A program made the translations under genes and the position numbers. 64,000 nucleotides of DNA, from contig BGZK01000135.1 of assembly GCA_005406025.1 (NCBI GenBank), forward strand, positions 372,001 to 436,000. Reading direction: 5' to 3'. Numbering within the stretch: position 1 is the stretch's first letter; each line of letters begins with the position of its first letter. The stretch comes from Eumeta japonica (lineage: Eukaryota; Arthropoda; Insecta; Lepidoptera; Psychidae). The notes beneath the pieces are model-generated. The model saw only the letters and a program-made list of their open reading frames with translations. It made no database searches and was not told the origin of the DNA. Below, one piece after another: positions 31,753-44,360 of this stretch.

Positions 31753-32700
31753 ATAAAGATCAAATATGATTACATAGTTGCTTCCATTTTTAATTGATTT
31801 TGTAAGGTATCGAGTTTCAATCTGCATCTGGTTCGTTGCCTTTGTCCGTGTTTGTTGCGTGCGGTTCTTCAGAGTATGTCGTTTCCTCGCCCTCATTTTT
31901 TCATGTCTATCTCTTGAGTTTATGTCTTCTGGTTTAATTCGTTGGCAATTCATCAAAGAATTATCTCCAAAACAACAGTTCGGGTGTTCTGTAATGAAAT
32001 ATCAGTATGCAGTTATTCATAATTAGGCGTTATCAAAACGTTTCGGATATATATTTTTTTCTTTATTTACTTATTTATTATCCGGGCGCTTGAGGATATT
32101 TTTGCCTTCTTTTTTTACTTCTCAATTTCTTAGAGGCAGTAGGTATGGCATGATGTGGTATATAAATCTCATTCCACACAAAAAATGTAAAATCTTCGTG
32201 GATAAATTATTGTTCTCAGCGGCACGGATGGATATGGCACTCTCTAAGCGGCTAAATGTATTTTGTAGATAGACGATAGTTTCCATGCTCACTCTTGATC
32301 GATAAATTTTCATTTGATGATATCTGAATATTCTACCACTAAGATGCCCACGGAAGAGGTCTTTTAGCAGTAGAGGGATTATACTCAGTAGAAGTTCCAT
32401 AAGATCAATGGTTATGTTCACCAATGAGGGATCGGGCAATGCTCGCCGCTCAAGTTTTACAAAGTTGTTCAGGATCTTTAGTTACCATGATCATTAGATT
32501 TTGGATCATTTCATGCAACCATGCTTTGGTTGCTAATCTTGCTTTCATTTTAGTTATACTGAGATAAACGTGCTTCTCTTAATATTTGTTCTTGCGATTC
32601 TAAGAGTATATGTTTTTTTTTTATAAAAATATCCTCATAAAAGCATAATTCATGTTTGACCATTTTATGATTTTTCCTGATTTACGACGCGTACCAGAAT
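31753..32700 (-). pseudogene. Degraded 3'-terminal coding region of the LTR retrotransposon, product unrecognised
   Basis: Minus-strand reading frames at 32,439-32,122 (105 codons) and 31,956-31,735 (73 codons), plus a shorter frame at about 32,690-32,565, follow one another toward the polypurine tract with frame changes and stops between them. The 105-codon piece is leucine/isoleucine-rich with basic segments, and the last piece is strongly basic. The position is that of the last gene of an LTR element (pol end or env-like). I found no diagnostic motif, so no product is assigned. Confidence 0.4.
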
Positions 32701-34511
32701 ATAATGTTAAAAATTCTGTGGAATTTCATAACAAAATTCTGTTGTATTAGAATTTTGCCCTGACATTTGCCGAAGTACAATACTCAGTCTCTGCCCTAAT
32801 GGCTAACTGCGGTTTTTTCCCAGTACTATAAAGGGAACCGTACTAAAGTACTATAAAGGCTGTTCGATACATCCTATTGCTATTTTTAATCTATAATCAT
32901 GTTATTTGACGTCCTTTCTGTAAACATTTATGTTATATATATGCACATATAACCCCTTTGCAACAAAATTTTCTAGTCTTTTTTTTAAATTTTTTGTTAC
33001 ACATATGTTTTTTAATATCATTTTGGTATATTTAAATAATTCTATATTGCTAATAAAAGTTGTGATATGTTTTAAATCATCCTTTAGCGTAGAGTCGTAT
33101 TTTTCGTGTATTCTAAATACACTACATTGACGTTTGACTAGTATTGTTGTATGTTATGTTAATTCTATAGGTCACTGTTATCAATTCATCGTAATACTAA
33201 TAGCAACCAGGTGACACTAAACTTGAGAAAGTCCTCAGACATTATTATTTGGAACTACAACTGTGATCCTATTTTAGATACCTAAGAATACATTCCCATT
33301 ACTAAATAACTCAATCTCGACATCCGAACATAACAGACGTTATTAAATAATGTTTCTGCCAATCTATTGCAAATACTCTCATTCTTATTACAGATTAAGA
33401 GGCTTGAATCCGGTTAAAAATTTATTGGTCCAATCGCCTTCTGCTTGGAAGGCAACCCGCTGATCGCTATGGTGGCAGGTCACTAAAAATCCGTTCATTC
33501 CACAAAGTCTACTATTGATTAATGACACTATAAGCTAACGATGATGAGCATTTAGGACTATCGAAGTTCATTCGCCGATATCCTAACATCCTATGAGTGT
33601 ATTCTTCCGTGTATATCTGTACCATTCCCGCTAACGCTTTATTTATGCACCGATTTTTCTTTCTCCTGGACTCCTGTGTTCCCTTTCACTCTTCAACATT
33701 CAGGGCATAAACTTTATGGACATAAATCATCCAGAAAAGTATTTGTAAATTATGGTAATCAATCTGAGTTCCATTATATATTTGATAAAGCCCTTAGATG
33801 TGATTGTATTCCGTACTTATTTAGTTTAGTTTCCAAGCAAATTCTTCGACTTTAAAACCACGCTTTCACCAACTAAAAGCGTGAAAGCTTAGCGGAGTAA
33901 CGGCTATCACGACTACAGAATCTGTCATCTTGGATGTGAATTATTACACGGCGTTTGGCACAGATTTCGCACTTTTTTCATGCATTCTTTTTATCGCCCG
34001 ATGAAGAAGATCGCCAAAAAGATACACGAACGATATTTATTCCCGTCACTAGTCCGCTTTAACTAGCTTTTCTTTTTTGAGAGACTGTTGTATTTTAACT
34101 GCACAAATATTTTTTAATAGAATATCAAACACATAGATGTTGCATTATTTTCGTAGATGTGTGGGTTTTAAATCTAAATGCGGCCATCGTTGAGGGTTTT
34201 TTTTTTTTTGCTATCGCTCAACCGCCGGCAAGTAAATGGATATTCTTAAAAGCGTTTCGACGTATTGCTCAGGAAGTGCAAGCTAAAATAAACCGGTCGA
34301 CGGCGGCCGGCGCAACGCTTGCCCGTTCGCAAGTTCGCTGACTCTTTTCTTGGGCGGTTCTTGTACTCGACTGCGCGGACCCTTCACAATGCCCGCCGAC
34401 TTCCATTAGCCATACACGAAATACTACAATGTACAACAGTCCCTTTATCTACGTCGCGTAGAAAGCATGGCGATTTCCAAATAACGCGGCGTGACAAAAA
34501 CGAGTTTTCTG

Positions 34512-34519
34512 TATAAATA
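34512..34519 (+). promoter_or_regulatory. TATA-box-like sequence
   Basis: TATAAATA follows a GC-rich stretch and precedes a possible initiator-like 'tcattctg' about 20 bases on. No transcript unit could be attached, and such octamers are common in AT-rich DNA, so this is weak. Confidence 0.15.
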
Positions 34520-34984
34520 CAGAGTTCATCTATCATTCTGTCGACAGAAAATTGCCTCGACAAAAACAGATTTCGTGCTGCGAAAGTCGATGGTTTCGCC
34601 TATATACGACACAATCGCCTATATGTAAATTCTTATATTTTTCTAATGTTCGGTTGTCAATATAAGAGTAGAAATTTTGGAGTCCGTGTATATTTCACAA
34701 GTATGCCAAAGATTGTAAATGCATTTCTTTTAAAGTTTTAATAAGAACGATAATAAAGAAATTGTAAGCTATTCTCATTCACAACTGTCTCTTATTAATA
34801 GAATTAAGTTATACTTAACAAAGTTTCATTGCTCAAATTAAAAAAGAAACTTCACAATTAACTCCTGAGTTTTAAATTAGTAGTAGACAAGTTACATACG
34901 CACCTACTGAATGATGCCGTAACGAGGGTCAGGTAGGAGGTTAAAGAAATTAATTTTTGTATTTAAAAAAATAAACATTTAATG

Positions 34985-35560
34985 CTATCCACAAATTAAT
35001 AATGCTAATTTTCGCTCGCGGCTCCGTCCTTGTGGACAAGCAATTACTTCATCTTGTATATCAAGTGATCACGCTCTAAGTCATGCTTCCAATCGCTATT
35101 CCATTGTCGACTCTAATTCTGTTGAGTCTTGGTTCCGAGCTCTGTCTAGATATAAGTAGATTGCCATTCTTGTCCCGTTTCCGATTCTGGTCCTGATTTC
35201 AATTCTGATTTTAGTACTGATTCTTATTCCGATATGATCCGATCCCAGTCATGTTGTTGATTTTAATTTTAGTCCGACATTCAGTTTCGACGTTAGTCCC
35301 GTTCTCGATTTCGATCCTTCCCGGTTATAAGTTATAACTCTGCTCCCTGTGCCGCTTGCAATTTCGATTTGGTTACTGGTGACGGTTCCGATTTGGGTAA
35401 AACCGAGACAAAAGCAAATTTTTGATACCTTGGGTAACATTATCGCAATTTTCACAAAGATCTATAAATTTTTTGAAGAAAAAATACAGCCCATGTTACT
35501 TGTTGATAATGTAGTTTTCTACAAAGTGGTAGATTTTTCATAATCAGTTAAGTAGTTTTT
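34985..35560 (+). repeat. Dispersed lepidopteran repeat with 'cgattc' array
   Basis: It starts 'cgctcgcggctccgtccttgtgga', followed by a long degenerate array of GATTCCGATT-type units (35,070-35,400). Its opening and array correspond to those at 16.1 and 53.6 kb. Confidence 0.6.
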
Positions 35561-36599
35561 AATTTTATTCATTACAAACAATCAAAATTTTTGTCTTCAT
35601 AATATTAATTCGGATAACCGGGAAGAAATCCACACAACCATCTCAACTCTGTAATACACTGTGATAATAAATCACAGATAATCGCACAAAAATTTAATGT
35701 AAGATCTTGCCACAATTATAAAAAAAATATAAACTTAAGTATAAAAATTTACGTCGCAAGTTAATTTCTCGTTTCAATTAAAGCATAAAGTAAATGAAGG
35801 TAATAACTTTCACGTCAGTTTCGCATCATATGTTACTATTTTTTTTAACTGCCGAGACTGGTTCTTGTTACTTTCATGGGCTGTAATAACACTTAAAGTG
35901 GCACGTAACACGAAATATCGTTAGTTGGTACCTGTAAGGTACTAACGATCGGGTTTTTTTTGTCGCAGTGGCCATGGAGTGTAATTAAAACACAGTATGC
36001 GAATTTTAAAGACTATTATATATCTATTGCAAAACTGTGCATCACTTAAGATGATTTTGTTCGTCATTCATCAAAATTATTCATATTTGATACCGAAGGT
36101 CGTGCCAAACAAATTCAAAAACTATCTGAGTTAAGCACCGCATTTTTTTGGTTTCGAAGTACATTCACCCTGAACGGATTTTTCCATATCTGAGAATTGA
36201 AAAATACTTCAAATAACTTTGTTCAAATATTTTAGAAACTGTAAAGTCTTCCCCTTCAGGCTCCATTTTCTTTTGATTTCGGGGAATGTAACAATTACAA
36301 GTGGCTAAGCATATAGGCCCCGAGTAAAAGATATATGGAATAAAATATTTAATTTCATATCATGCGAAATTTAATTATTCCAACGGCTGTATTGGGTAAT
36401 GATGTGTTGGTCTTGTGAGATTTAAGAGAGTTCTTTAAGGATTTGGTATTATTAAATTGAATGTTATTAAAAATAAAACAGATAATTTTTGAGACTACTC
36501 AAAATTCAGTCAATTGATCGAATCTAACGTTCATGAAATCTAAAATGAGTGTAACCTTTTTGAATGACGTAAACTTGACCTGAGTTGCTTAATTTACAA

Positions 36600-37365
36600 A
36601 TTTCTTAAAAAAATACATTTCGTCAATATTTTTGCAATGACAACTCTCGATCAGATTAACCAATTTTAACGTACTTTAAGGCATGCAAACTACATTAATT
36701 TGAATGTTTTAGTACTTTTTTAGGGATTAGAGTTGATTAGATTTTGGAATAGATTGGTGATTTAGCTTTAAAGTTATAAAAAAAAAGGATCCTTTTGAAA
36801 ATTATATTTTTGGATTTACTCACAATGGTTAAGAATACTCTTCACTAATATTTAATTGCATGTAAGCCTTCCAAATATCGCTAGTACGATAAAAATCGGT
36901 TGACCGGTTCATTTTTTTTATGGAAGAGACTTTTTTCTCTCTCTTATATATCAATACACATACAGAGCCACTTACGCGCGCATGCGCACAATCACACAAA
37001 TGCATTCATCCACACAGACATACGGACATTATTGAATAGCTTCTAAGGACTTCAAAACATCTACATGTATGAAATCTAATGAAAAGTCGATTTTTGAAAA
37101 TCAGGCTATAACCGTAGACATGAAAATAGGCGGACAGACAGACCACTGCTATAAGTTACAGTCAAAGCATTGCATGGCGACGGGCTATGTTTGGGTCGAC
37201 AGACGACGGCAACTGCCAGCGTTATGACGATCGTCGTGACTTACGTGTTAATGAGTGTCATTCATTGCTCAGCAATACCACGCCCGTAGATTTTTCCGCC
37301 TTTCATAAAAAAATATGTACTGAATTATTAGGAAATTATATTTTTTTTTTAGCGGGAAGTTAAAA
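36600..37365 (-). repeat. Dispersed repeat, same family as 17,905-18,590
   Basis: It contains 'acacagacatacggacatt' and ends TAGCGGGAAGTTAAAAAAA at about 37,352-37,370. These are the reverse complements of features in the 17.9-kb copy. The start is approximate. Confidence 0.55.
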
Positions 37366-38359
37366 AAAAAGTAGCAATCATTTGGTTTTTTGTGCTCAAC
37401 GCACGGCGTACGCCGTGTATACATACACAAGTATATACATACTTCCGCCAGATTCGGTTCGTTTGTAAAGCGGCACACAGCCGATTACCATTTCGTTTCA
37501 GCATCGTATATATCATATACGTCTTTTTTTCAGCAGGATTAAAGCTCCGTGTCATACATTAGAACCGACACACAATGACGATCTTTCATGTTTCATGTAA
37601 TATCTGTATTGACCATTTGGAAAATCTCTTCTAGATATTAAAATAATCGTAAATAGTCATTTGCGCCGCTGCTTGTTCCAATGCCCCCTTCATATGTTTC
37701 AGCATTAAACGTTACGTTTACATTTGCGTTGTACAAATGTAGAATGTAAGTTGACAATCTTCAAGTACAGTGTCTCACAGTGTCGATATTTCCACAATAG
37801 CATGGGCGTTTCTAAGTCGCGGGTCGACTTCAAAACTTTCTCTACCTGTTTTAAATTCTGCTTGTAGACCTTTGCCCGTGAACAAGCGTCCTCGCCAAGT
37901 ACACAATACATATTAAGATTTTACATTATTAATATTTCATAACATTCTTGCTCGTTTAAGCTTCATCCATATTCACGTTATAAAAGCTCCATGTCCATTC
38001 ACGCTTACGATCACATATTTATAAACAAAGAGGTCTCACAGGCAAATAAAAGATAGTGAACCCTTTACCGAAATTATAATCCGATAACTTGCCAATGCAA
38101 TAAATTTAAACTTGATTTTCATTCATGCATAATGAGTATCCATAAAATGTATAGCATGGCTATCATGTAGACATGATGTGTCCGGTAGAGACATATTATA
38201 CGATTCAGTTAAATATATATCAGGACAAATGAATTCTGAAATTGTGTGTACCAACTTCTAATTTATTTTCTGGTAAATTTTCATGCAGCTAATTAACTAC
38301 GCCAGTCAGGTTTTATCATTGCACTGTCAAGGCATACACTCCCACATTCTTTTTTTCTT

Positions 38360-38615
38360 TGAAGGGCTTGAAACCTCATGTCTACCAGTCTGGTCTTCTG
38401 CGAGTAGGGGGCTGACAATGGCCGTTGTCACCACCCCGATATCAACGTTCGCGACTATGCCCTTAACGCATTCTCCAAGACACACAGCGATTGCTCTAAT
38501 TTGAATTGAACTAAAAACCTGTTGGTCAATTCGTTAGTGATGAGGATCGAACCCGGAATCTTTTAGTTTGAAGACAGCCCTCTTAACTACAGAACCATCA
38601 CAGACAACCGAATTG
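38360..38615 (-). repeat. tRNA-derived SINE candidate
   Basis: The minus strand carries a good A box TAGTTAAGAGG (complement 38,579-38,589) and B box GTTCGATCC (complement 38,544-38,552), spaced as in a tRNA. A GC-richer body continues leftward to about 38,360. This is the order of a tRNA-derived SINE. The tail and target-site duplication were not resolved. Confidence 0.5.
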
Positions 38616-41368
38616 ATGATCTGATCTAATTTTAGTATTACAATCGTTTTTTATGTTTAAATTATACGCACATATTTAACTCTTTATTATTATAACTTCA
38701 AAATAATTCTTACATATTATTATTACATGTTATTAAGATTTGTGGAAGAGCAATAGTTTCTCTTAAATAACTCTACAATATCTGTCCACTCTCTTAAAAC
38801 AAGCTTACAACAACAAATCGAAGAAAACCTTCAGTTAAAAAAATGCGAATATTTATTAGAAAAAAATTATCGTAGTTATCTGCATCAAGAGCAGTTTAGT
38901 TCTTTTAATTTGATAAATGGAGGAGTTCATTCGATATCATCCACACGGATTTGCGGGCGGAAGCATGACATATAAATAAAAAACCTGGATCAAAGTAGGC
39001 AATTAAACCACATTTAAGTGCCGCATGAAAACCGGCAGGAAAACGTTCCATTCAATGTTAATCTTACGGGAAACGAGACATAATACCGCGAGCTACGCGC
39101 AGACTTATCAGTTGGACATCGCATCGGCGTTATAATTGGGTCTGGTAAGCGGTCGGTCAAGTACATTCGCATACGTAACGTTCGCTAACCGAACTCCGCC
39201 GCTGAAACAATGAAACGGTGAGAAATTCAAATTTTCGACCAGCACCATACAAGAAAGAATAAATCGATCCATTTTCCAGAGACGTTAATACGAATTTGTG
39301 TTAAGTAAGCTAAAACCTAAAAGAAACGTGTGACATAGATTAAAATCTCAATGTTTATTTTGAATAGTTTATTCTTTTGTTTAGTTCGAAAATCCGATAA
39401 TGCACACAGAAAATCATAGTTTCGGGAGAAAATTTTAAGAACATAAATCGTGAAATGAATTTATGGAAATTCGTTAGACAGAATTAATTTAATTCATATG
39501 AATGCTGCAGTTGGGTGGACATTTTGCGTAAAATTGTCGTGTATGACGAAAATCAGTTAAATTGCTTATATAATTTACATATCGATAGAGAATACTTTAA
39601 TTTGACACCACCAGTGTATATGAATTTATTTCAAAATATGTATATTTATGTTATATAAATTTCTTTAAATATTTTGCAAACTTATCGTAAAAAATTCACT
39701 ATTTTCTTTCGTGCGAATTTTACAAAATAGCTTTGAAGTTCTTTACCTTTATAAATTATTACATTGGCACAACAATAAGCAATAACTCGTAAAATAAAAA
39801 CAATGGATACGAGAAAACAATCCTACGAAACCTGAGAACTGCATAAACAATCCGGGCGTGTGGTATTACTGGGCACGCACGTAATGCCGGGCCATGGACG
39901 CGTTTGCATGGTCGCTGCATTTACGAGATATGCATCACGTCAACTGCAAATCCACAAAAGTATCATAATCCTCAGCAAACAAGATCTATGCGGACATAGT
40001 TAACGGGCAACCTTGTACGAAAAATTAAAACAAATAAAATCAACACAAACTGACGCATATTTCCTTATGTTATTTTTAATTTGATTTACATAATATTTTT
40101 ATCTCGTCGTTTCAACATCGGTTAGCGATTCTTTCTAAACAAATAAAAATATATCGGTGTGTTGGTAAATTGGTAAACGCTTTTTCAGCCATACGCAGCA
40201 ACTATTTCAACTAAAGTAAACATAATAAAATTACAGCCAATTTACGAATGATTTTAACGTGCGATTCTCTTTAGTCACCCAAAGAGCTTCATCATCATCT
40301 TCTTTAAACAAAGCGGTGAAGAACGTACGCCTATGTGTATAGCTTTCACACTTACGAATGTATATTATTATGAATGTAACGATTGCAATTATTGCAATGT
40401 GTCGTAGCTATTGAATAAAAACCGAACTGCACGCAATAGAAATACAATTCCTTCATCATCATTATTAAACCGCCGGTACTAAGGGAAAATATGATTATAA
40501 CAGAACGCGATTCGCCAAACTGGCGTGCGCACGAAATATCTGCGGTATCCACGGCGAGAAAGCGTTATCGTAACTTTCTACCCGCCCGCAATCAAGGGTA
40601 GATAATAGCATTCAATTTATTAATAAACCGATGCAGTGCGCCACTGAGAATCGATTTGCAATCGAAACGCAACTCTCGCACGCCTTTTATCCGTCGATAC
40701 CCTTTTGTTTGCCGGCGTGACGGCCGCCATCTTTCTTTTTTCACCCAGCGGAACGTCGCCGCTTCAGTTCGTAAAAAGTCGGACTGTCTCTTCGCGGAGT
40801 CGGTAATATTATTGACCGAGTGAAATCGTTTCCTTGATCGCCGCAGTTGCAGCGCCATTACAATCGATCAGTGTTGTCGTGAATAGACTTAAAGTAATCG
40901 AATACACGACGTGATATCGATAAGTGCACGTTATACTCTGATATGAATGTATTTTAGGTAAACGCCAATAACTATTGATTCTATCCGTTTGACTTTGTCG
41001 CCGATCTAATATTTATTCATTGTTAAAAATGATTCAGATCAATGTTATTATTTTGCACGTTCGACATTTCGGAATGGAACCCATATTAGTTTTCACGTCA
41101 TACATGCATGTAAATTGATACCGCCCTTTCGATATTCGATCGGATACAACCAGTTTTGTCGAAATATCTACTAATAAGAATATTACTATACTTTTGAAAC
41201 AATTGTTCAAACAATGTTCAAATACTATACTATTATTGAGTATCTAATAAAATGCCATAGTTAATTCATCTGATATTTTATGACATATGTACTTACATTA
41301 GATTTTCAAGATTTTCCGTTTCATATCTATGATAACACTGATCCAATCGTAAATAATACTGATTAATG

Positions 41369-42641
41369 TAAGGTCGAGGAAAAAGTTCTTCAGTATTTTA
41401 TATACAAATTCAAAATAATTTTTCACCATATTTTATTTACATTTAATCATAATACCTATGTCATTTTGTTCAACAACTTATTGCCATTTTGTAGGTAGTG
41501 GCATAATTTCATTGCTATAGAAATTTTGGGACTTCTGATCAAAAAACTACAAGTAGTTTTAACAGTCCGCTCTTGATGTTAACCTAATACTATCTAAAAA
41601 ATACCGAAGATACCAAAACAGGCGAAAATCTTAGGGTATAAGGCCAGGACTATATGGTGGATGCTTAACACTTCCTAACGAAACTCTCTCAATATTTGCT
41701 GAGTGACAAAATACGTGTGTGGTCTGGCGCTATCATGGTGAAAAACCATACCCTCTCTGTTGATCAATTCCAGTCGTTTTTTCTTTACTTCTTGCTAGAG
41801 TCTCATCAGCTGTTGGCCATAGAAATCGGATTTGATAGTTTTCAATTAATAAATTAAATAAAGGTCATAATTAATGCGCTTGCAATCATACACTTAGCAT
41901 CAACTTATTGCGAGTTAATCCGGGTTTCCCAATAGTCTGTGGAGCTTGCTTGCCTTTTTACTATGATCTTTTTCTCACGTTCTTGTCATAAGTAATACAT
42001 TTTTCATCATCAGTGATCAATCTTTTCAAAAACGGTTCGGTTTCGTTACGCTTCGATAGAGAATCGCAAATGAATACAAAATTCATTAGATTTCTTTCAG
42101 TGAGCTCATATGGAAAACAAGTATCAACCTTTTTTCTATATCCATCTTTTTTCAAAAGGGACAAAACTGCTTTATAGTCAATCCCCAGCTCTTGAGCTAT
42201 ATCGAAAAACTAATATGTCCATCTTGTTAATTTTTTCCAAAATGGCTCTTTATCAGTAACAGGTCAACCAGAGCGAAATTCACCTTTAACTTTAAAATTC
42301 CCCCGGACTGAGAACACTTGAACCAGTTTTGTGATATTTTTAACGACACTGAATTTGGTCCATAATCGTCACAAAATATTTTCGCCGCTTTTGTCGTATT
42401 TTCCCTTTTTTGTAATAATACTTCAAAATGTATCGTATTTCTACGTTAGATTCACTCATTTTGGTGGACAAAAAAATAATAGAAAAATGGCGGGACACCG
42501 TTTCTACTATTTATTTTTATTACTTTTTAAATGTCATATATTTAAGGGTACCAAAACTAGCCAGATACAAACAGCACAACCAAAGAGATTTAACTACAAC
42601 TTCTTACTTATAAAATACGAAAAAACTTTTTGCCCGACCTA
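41369..42641 (-). mobile_element. Dead mariner transposon, copy 1
   Basis: The terminal inverted repeats are AGGTCGAGGAAAAAGTT… at 41,371 and the complement of AGGTCGGGCAAAAAGTT… at 42,640, both continuing into GTATTTTATA. The length of 1.27 kb is normal for mariner. Transposase pieces on the minus strand include LTERNLMNFVFICDSLSKRN and TDDEKCITYDKNVRKRS (first catalytic Asp retained), then HDSARPHTYF (second Asp). A TAG and a 1-bp deletion separate the second and third Asp blocks, and further stops occur. It cannot make transposase. Confidence 0.85.
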
Positions 42642-44360
42642 ATATCTGCGTAAGCACGAACTAGGTAACGTTGCTGATTCAATGTATTAGATAATTATGA
42701 ACCGATGCCAATTGGCAAGCCCCACGGCTAGTACTTTCATGTCAGACAATTGGTTCTAGCGGAAACCTAATGTAGTAATTACATTATCCATAGACATGTA
42801 GCCTGGAATTACAATTATATTGAAAAGTTCAAAAATTTCTATGAAATCATTCCCTTTTAAAAATGTCATTGCATGGATAATATGCTTATGTTAACTAAAA
42901 AGGCACACATAAAATTTACATGATTTTCAAAACAGGCTACAGATGAAAAACTAATTCTTATTCAGCCAAAAGGGAACGGAAGGTAATATGTTTGCACAAG
43001 TGCAAGAATACTTAGATATGTTGTTATCAGTAACCTAAAGGCAAGATTACCATTCAAATAACCCAGCATTTATTGGTTACTTAGATTTTCAAGTTCAATA
43101 TGAAGTTAAACCAACCAATAACAGAGGTAATCCAAACATTATTGGAATCAACGTATAATTCATGGGTACCTAATCTTCAAAGGTCGTGTATATCAAGTTT
43201 TGTTTTCTTTATTCTTTTCACCAATTCAAAATAAATTAAATTCATTAGTTAAGTGGCATAATAAAAATTGTGAAGGTTAATTTTATTTATCTAATTTTAG
43301 ATATTTTTTTATAGTTCGCTTATTTTTCTTTATTACAAAGTCGTAATTAACAAATTCTTTACATAAGTGTCTACCCGTAACTAGTCTAGTTCCTGTTTTT
43401 TTTATATTGTTTTGTAATCATGTCGTGTACTAGTTTCGCGTCTCGGTTAAAATCATTTATTTTTTGAAGTGACGAAGAAGCGGAACTAATACGTGACTTT
43501 ATACTAAGGAATAAAATCGAAGTGTTGTAAAACTCTATACACAAAAGTCGTAAATAATGTAGGTTATTATATAGCCAATGTCAGAATATCTGTATAGAAA
43601 GAATTAAAATGGTCTGACCCTGTCGTATTCACCGGACGTATTGCATTCGAACTGAATACATAAATAAATAGGCCCACTTAAACGGAGCGGTAGGAGGCAT
43701 ATTGAAGCGTTTTTATTTACTTTGGTACAAAATTGTATAACTGAACGTTAGTCTCGTATAATTGGGCTTATAAACGGAAGTGGAAGCGAACAAAACGCGT
43801 CAAGTGAGCCGTAGTTCCATTCGGTGTCCCATTTCCACTAATTATACAACCTGGCCGCTCCACTTGAACGGTGAATCGACGTTTAATTTGCAAACGCACC
43901 GAGCACCGGCGCCACAGCTACTATTGATCAATAGCAATTACCTCAGTTTTTGTGACGTGCGCTCCGTTTTTATATTGACAAATATCGATTTATCGATTTG
44001 AATAAGTAACGGTAATACAACTACTATTCATCCCGCTTCGTACGCGTGTTTCTACTGTATTATTATGATACTTCTGATGTATTAATATGATGATTGATTT
44101 CCTTTTTACGTTTCGGTGAAAGGTTATTATTATCTAAGATAGATATTAATGATCTACAGCGATCCAGTTATTTAATTAAAAAGATATCTCGTATTAGTGC
44201 ATTCTGTGATTCAATAAACTTGTGCGACATGGATATATTGCTATAAAATTTAATATACGTAGCTTGCTGTCAGTAAAATTAATCTATGGTTAGCTCAGAA
44301 AAGAAACAATCTTAAAAAGAATAAGAAGTAAGTGGATTCTAGTACTTGTCGGCTCTAATT
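42642..44360. other. Spacer between the two mariner copies, no gene recognised
   Basis: About 1.7 kb of AT-rich DNA with no clear coding frame. Two short frames at 43,780-44,001 lack any recognisable motif. No repeat of the mariner ends is present inside. Confidence 0.5.

Larger units (their letters stand above)
32701..41368. other. No gene recognised
   Basis: Long AT-rich stretch with two dispersed repeats (34,985 and 36,600) and a tRNA-like segment (38,540). GC-richer islands at about 34,290-34,420 and 40,500-40,880 contain short overlapping frames on both strands that I cannot tie to any protein. The latter includes GCCGCCATCTT, a match to the YY1/Pho-type promoter motif. Confidence 0.45.

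Noticed and set aside
42331..42642. 103-codon plus-strand frame
   Set aside because: It is antisense to mariner copy 1. A similar antisense frame appears at 44,362-44,619 for copy 2, which explains the resemblance between them.
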